Below, one piece after another: positions 60,345-64,000 of a DNA stretch of 64,000 bases. The notes under the pieces were generated by a model. The model worked only from the letters and a program-made list of their open reading frames with translations, had not been told where the DNA came from and did no database searches. Position 1 is the stretch's first letter, and every line of letters starts with the position of its first letter. The stretch lies in contig NW_027248941.1 of NCBI RefSeq assembly GCF_036711975.1, positions 1,054,001 to 1,118,000 of the forward strand, given 5' to 3'. The translations under genes and the position numbers were made by a program. This DNA comes from Onthophagus taurus. Lineage: Eukaryota > Arthropoda > Insecta > Coleoptera > Scarabaeidae.

Positions 60345-62930
60345 ATAATAATAATAATAATAATAATAATAATGTTTATTAATCGGATAAGATATAATAT
60401 ATGTACAAATAGAAAAAATTATAAAAAGGCAGTTCCGATTAAAGAGGGTCATGTCAGGTCGACCAAGTGACCAAGGCCCCTTTGTCGCACTGTTTTTCAA
60501 TGACCCTCAGCAAAATAATAAGACAAAAATTGAAAAATAAAATTTAAATGAAATCAAGCCGATTATAAGCGCAAAAAAAAAATTAACAAACTTAAAATAC
60601 CCAATAAGAAGCATACTTACATATAACAAGCATACATATATAAATCTCAATCTCTGTCAGCCCCCAATCCTCCCCCCGGCTATGAAACCATTTCAAAATA
60701 AACAAAGAAGAAGAGTGCTCAGTCAACTTGCCGCTCACTTAAATAAGCCCTAACCCTTGCCTTAAAGGAAATCAGAGAAAGACTCTTGAAGGAATCAGGC
60801 AGCCAATTGTATAAGTTAGGCATACAATACGTAAAGCTGCGTTTGAAAATTTCTAAGCGGTGGTGAGGTATCGTTAGCGTATGCTTATGCCTAATATTAA
60901 TATTATGGATATCTGTGCGAAATCTAATTTTATCATAGAGGTAAGGCGGATTTTTGTGTAAGATAATTTTGTGGTAGAGACATAAGCAGTGAAGAGTCCT
61001 TCGCCGTGTCATGCTCAACCAACCAGCCCATGCCAGCGTATGTGATATGCGCTCCCTTCTACGGATACCATATATAAATCGCAGACAAGAGTTTTGTAAC
61101 TTTTGAATTTTAGCAGTGTGAACGCTGTCAAGGCAGGAGTGATATATTACGTCACCGTAATTGAAGATGGACAACACCAAGGCATCACACAGATGCGTTC
61201 TAAGGTTCTGGTTCAAAATGTATCTGTTGTTGTAAAGCAACCTTAATGTAGAGTAAGCTCGCCGTAGAAGGGACCGAACATGCCCATCAAAGCGAAGGCG
61301 CTCATCGAAACATATACCCAAATTTTTTACATTTTCCCCAAAGCTAAGACGACTTCCACCCATCACCAAATGCAAGTTAGTTTTTACAAACTCGGATGAA
61401 GCTCTATCCCCAAAAACCATAACCGATGACTTACTAGAATTAATCCGTAGACAAAGCTTGCCAGCAAGTTCTTCGATCTTAACTAAGTCATGATTAATTT
61501 TGCTTTCAGCGTCTTCCATATCACACAGTTTAAAGGAGTAGAGCAGTTGAGTATCATCAGCATAAAAGTATGGCATACAGTGATCCAAAACATTAGCGAA
61601 CCCAATTGTAGATATCAGATATAACAGAGGACCCAAAATAGAGCCCTGTGGGACACCCGATATTACATCTGCGGTATTGGATGTACCACCATTAAGTTTA
61701 ACCAACTGCTTTCGTCCAGACAAATAACTTTGTACTAAATGAATCGAACCTAAAGATAAACCTATATAATGGAGCGCAGCCACCAAAGTATCATGATGTA
61801 TTCTATCAAAAGCCTTAGAAAAATCCAAAAGTGTTAAGATAGTAACCCGTCTGTCGTCAATTGCTTTGAAGATTTCATCCGTCACACCCAGAAGCGCAGT
61901 AGCGCTACTAAATCCCGGACGGAAGCCAGACTGGCAACTGGGCAACACACTATAATCATCAAGATGACAGCGAAGTCTGACCGCCATGACCCTCTCACAA
62001 ACCTTGGATAATATAGGCAATATACTAATTGGCCTTAAGTCTCCCAATTCATGAGGATTTTGGGTTTTTGGAATTGGAGTTACCAGGGCGATCTTCCAAA
62101 TATCAGGGAACACAGAACATTCAATGGAATAGTTAATTATATGGCACAAGAAGGGCAAAATTGTAGGACAACACATTAAAAGCATTTTAACACTTATGCC
62201 ATCCATACCAACAGAGTTTGATTTGATACCACATAGAATATTGAAAATTTCAGTTTCATTTGTAAGAGAAAATGTTAGTTTTTCTGTAACTTGTGGAAGT
62301 ATGTTATTCCAATAAAAGTTAATCAACTCAGCACTTCCCGTTGAATTAGTTTGAGTGCTGAGAAGGAAATTGTTAATAGTATCAGCATCAAAACCAGTAT
62401 CAGTCAATACTTGAGTCTTATTTTTGACAACACCCAATTTCCTAAAATTCATCCAAAGATCACGAGATGATCGCTCCTGAAACAATGTGTTCAAAAACGC
62501 CCGTTTTTCTCTCAGAATGGCCGAGTTAGTATAATTACGTAGTTGTTTATAATACAGGAAGTGATTGGGACACCTGCTCTGGCGGAATCTACTATAAGCC
62601 TGATCACGAAATCTCATAAGGAGCTTGATGTTATCAGTCATCCAAGGGCAATAGTTTTTACGGATGGAAACAGTACGAAAGGGCGCATGACGATCAAAAA
62701 GATTATGAATTGAATCAACAAAAAAGGCCACCTTATCATTAATGTCCTGAAATTGGAGTATCCGGCACCAGGGTACTGACAGCAAATCCGCAGAAAACAT
62801 GTCAGAATTAAGGTGTTTGAAATCACGAAATGTAAGTTTCGGGTATACATTTTTTAATCTTCCATGCATCCCGAGATCAACGAACACCAAATTATGATCT
62901 GCAATATCATGAACAGGTTGAACACCAGTT
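60341..62930 (-). mobile_element. 5'-truncated non-LTR retrotransposon inserted in the satellite
   Basis: The insertion spans 60345-62926. A 4-bp AGTT duplication flanks it (60341-60344 and 62927-62930), and its 3' end is a (TTA)n tail at 60345-60373. The minus-strand frame runs unbroken to the 5' junction. Its start (VHDIADHNLVFVDLG) is the end of an APE-type endonuclease (SDH motif changed to ADH). The 5' part and ORF1 are missing. The satellite flanks read straight through if it is removed. Confidence 0.9.
60719..62926 (-). CDS. reverse transcriptase of the retrotransposon
   Basis: About 735 codons open on the minus strand to a stop at 60719. Polymerase motifs in order: DLRPISILPILSKVCERVM; QSGFRPGFSSATALL; motif A LLDFSKAFDRIHH; motif B GVPQGSILGPLLY; motif C YFYADDTQLLYS; then LRINSSKSSVMVFG and VKNLGICFDERLRF. 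The catalytic aspartates are present. The usual LIYINDL after motif B is altered to LISTIGFANVL, so activity is doubtful. The C-terminus (KSLSLISFKARVRAYLSE) is of the CR1/L2/jockey-like kind; the exact clade is not settled. The lack of frameshifts suggests recent insertion. Confidence 0.9.
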   Translation of the reverse strand, partial: GVQPVHDIADHNLVFVDLGMHGRLKNVYPKLTFRDFKHLNSDMFSADLLSVPWCRILQFQDINDKVAFFVDSIHNLFDRHAPFRTVSIRKNYCPWMTDNIKLLMRFRDQAYSRFRQSRCPNHFLYYKQLRNYTNSAILREKRAFLNTLFQERSSRDLWMNFRKLGVVKNKTQVLTDTGFDADTINNFLLSTQTNSTGSAELINFYWNNILPQVTEKLTFSLTNETEIFNILCGIKSNSVGMDGISVKMLLMCCPTILPFLCHIINYSIECSVFPDIWKIALVTPIPKTQNPHELGDLRPISILPILSKVCERVMAVRLRCHLDDYSVLPSCQSGFRPGFSSATALLGVTDEIFKAIDDRRVTILTLLDFSKAFDRIHHDTLVAALHYIGLSLGSIHLVQSYLSGRKQLVKLNGGTSNTADVISGVPQGSILGPLLYLISTIGFANVLDHCMPYFYADDTQLLYSFKLCDMEDAESKINHDLVKIEELAGKLCLRINSSKSSVMVFGDRASSEFVKTNLHLVMGGSRLSFGENVKNLGICFDERLRFDGHVRSLLRRAYSTLRLLYNNRYILNQNLRTHLCDALVLSIFNYGDVIYHSCLDSVHTAKIQKLQNSCLRFIYGIRRRERISHTLAWAGWLSMTRRRTLHCLCLYHKIILHKNPPYLYDKIRFRTDIHNINIRHKHTLTIPHHRLEIFKRSFTYCMPNLYNWLPDSFKSLSLISFKARVRAYLSERQVD

Positions 62931-62934
62931 CAAG

Positions 62935-64000
62935 TATTATAAAAAAATAAGTAAAGTGTCCTTCTTTTAGGTATTTATGTACTATAGGGAAGCCGAGGCA
63001 GCTGTGCTGCCGAGGTAGTGGCTCAAGTAGTACAAAATAATGTAAAATTGTTCCTCTTTAATAGTAATGTATTACCAGCAACCGAGGCAGCAGAGCTGCC
63101 GAGGCAGTAGCTTACGTATTACATCTCAAAGCAATCAGAAAATGTCCCTCTTTAGTAGTAATGTATTACCAGCAACCGAGGCAGCAAAGCTGCCGAGGCA
63201 GTAGCTTAGGTATTACTTGTCAAAGCAATCAGAAAATGTTCCTCTTTAGTACTAATGCATTACCAGGAACCGAGGCGGCAAAGCTGCCGAGGCAGTAGTT
63301 CAAGTATTATAAAAAAATAAGTAAAGTGTCCTTCTTTTAGGTATTTATGTACTATAGGGAAGCCGAGGCAGCTGTGCTGCCAAGGTAGTGGCTCAAGTAG
63401 TAGATAATAATGAGAAATAGTTCATCTTTAGTAGTAATGTATTACCAGCAACCGAGGCAGCAGAGCTGCCGAGGCAGTAGCTTAGGTATTACATTACAAA
63501 GCAATCAGAAAATGTTCCTCTTTAGTAGTAATGTATTACCAGCAACCGAGGCAGTACTTCAAGTATTATAAAAAAATAAGTAAAGTGTCCTTCTCTTAGG
63601 TATTTATGTACTATATGGAAGCCGAGGCAACTGTGCTGCCGAGGTAGTGGCTCAAGTAGTACAGAATAATGTAAAATTTTTCCTCTTTAATAGTAATGTA
63701 TTACCAGCAACCGAGGCAGCAGAGCTGCCGAGGCAGTAGCTTACGTATTACATCTCAAAGCAATCAGAAAATGTCCCTCTTTAGTAGTAATGTATTACCA
63801 GCAACCGAGGCAGCAAAGCTGCCGAGGCAGTAGCTTAGGTATTACTTGTCAAAGCAATCAGAAAATGTTCCTCTTTAGTAGTAATGCATTACCAGGAACC
63901 GAGGCGGCAAAGCTGCCGAGGCAGTAGTTCAAGTATTATAAAAAAATAAGTAAAGTGTCCTTCTCTTAGGTATTTATGTACTATAGGGAAGCCGAGGCAG
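62935..64000. repeat. 95-bp satellite, right part, with about 369-bp higher-order units
   Basis: CCGAGGCAGC...GCTGCCGAGG boxes occur about every 90-96 bp to the window edge. A distinct unit (GTCCTTCTTTTAGGTATTTA, CTATAGGGAAGCCGAGGCAG) recurs at about 62955, 63323, 63583 and 63953. The intervals are 368, 260 and 370 bp, so most higher-order units have four monomers and one has three. The array continues past the window. Confidence 0.88.

Noticed and set aside
1..64000. tRNA or rRNA genes
   Set aside because: No cloverleaf with box A and B motifs and no rRNA sequence was recognised by eye; a covariance search was not possible.

Overview
This is AT-rich nuclear DNA from an animal. Every recognisable protein is closest to insect or vertebrate families, with short introns and U2-type GT-AG splice sites, and a beetle or a related insect is the best guess (an inference, not shown by a marker). 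It holds six well-supported genes, several partial or small ones, and an unusually large load of tandem repeats and nested transposable elements. Together the repeats fill more than half of the window and most long introns.

Layout. 1-2.7 kb: a terminal exon of an unknown gene, a small 65-residue ORF, and the last coding exon of SPAG6 (+). 4.2-23.8 kb: a minus-strand RhoGAP gene of the ARHGAP12/15/27 type, with a second, catalytically degenerate RhoGAP-like region and two possible alternative first exons. Its introns hold five satellite arrays and a dead retrotransposon. 24.4-32.0 kb: Sara (ZFYVE9/16) on the plus strand, with a 3.6 kb first intron made of two satellites. 32.4-45.2 kb: ANKFY1 (Rabankyrin-5) on the minus strand, tail-to-tail with Sara. 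A small Ly6/uPAR gene is nested on the opposite strand in its second intron. 45.7-47.5 kb: UQCRC1/MPP-beta-like peptidase (+), head-to-head with ANKFY1. 47.8-52.2 kb: a 271-bp satellite. 52.4-59.2 kb: TMEM53 (+), whose 5.7 kb second intron holds a row of foldback elements and a 147-bp satellite. 59.9-60.0 kb: the terminal exon of an unknown minus-strand gene. 60.1-64 kb: an 89-95 bp satellite with a 5'-truncated non-LTR retrotransposon inserted in it.

Biology. Sara and ANKFY1 both encode FYVE-domain proteins of early endosomes, so two PI3P readers are convergent neighbours. UQCRC1 keeps all zinc-peptidase residues. The RhoGAP keeps its arginine finger in the first domain only. The genes otherwise have unrelated roles.

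The most unusual signal is in the repeats. At least eight arrays with unrelated AT-rich flanks carry one GC-rich box: two direct copies of CCTCGGC (or its complement) 16-17 bp apart around a short dyad. Separate array families share a GCGCCATCT/AGATGGCGC motif that resembles the core of the CTCF site. Several arrays show higher-order periodicity (551-bp trimers, 542-bp dimers, 305/301-bp alternation) or switch orientation in the middle.
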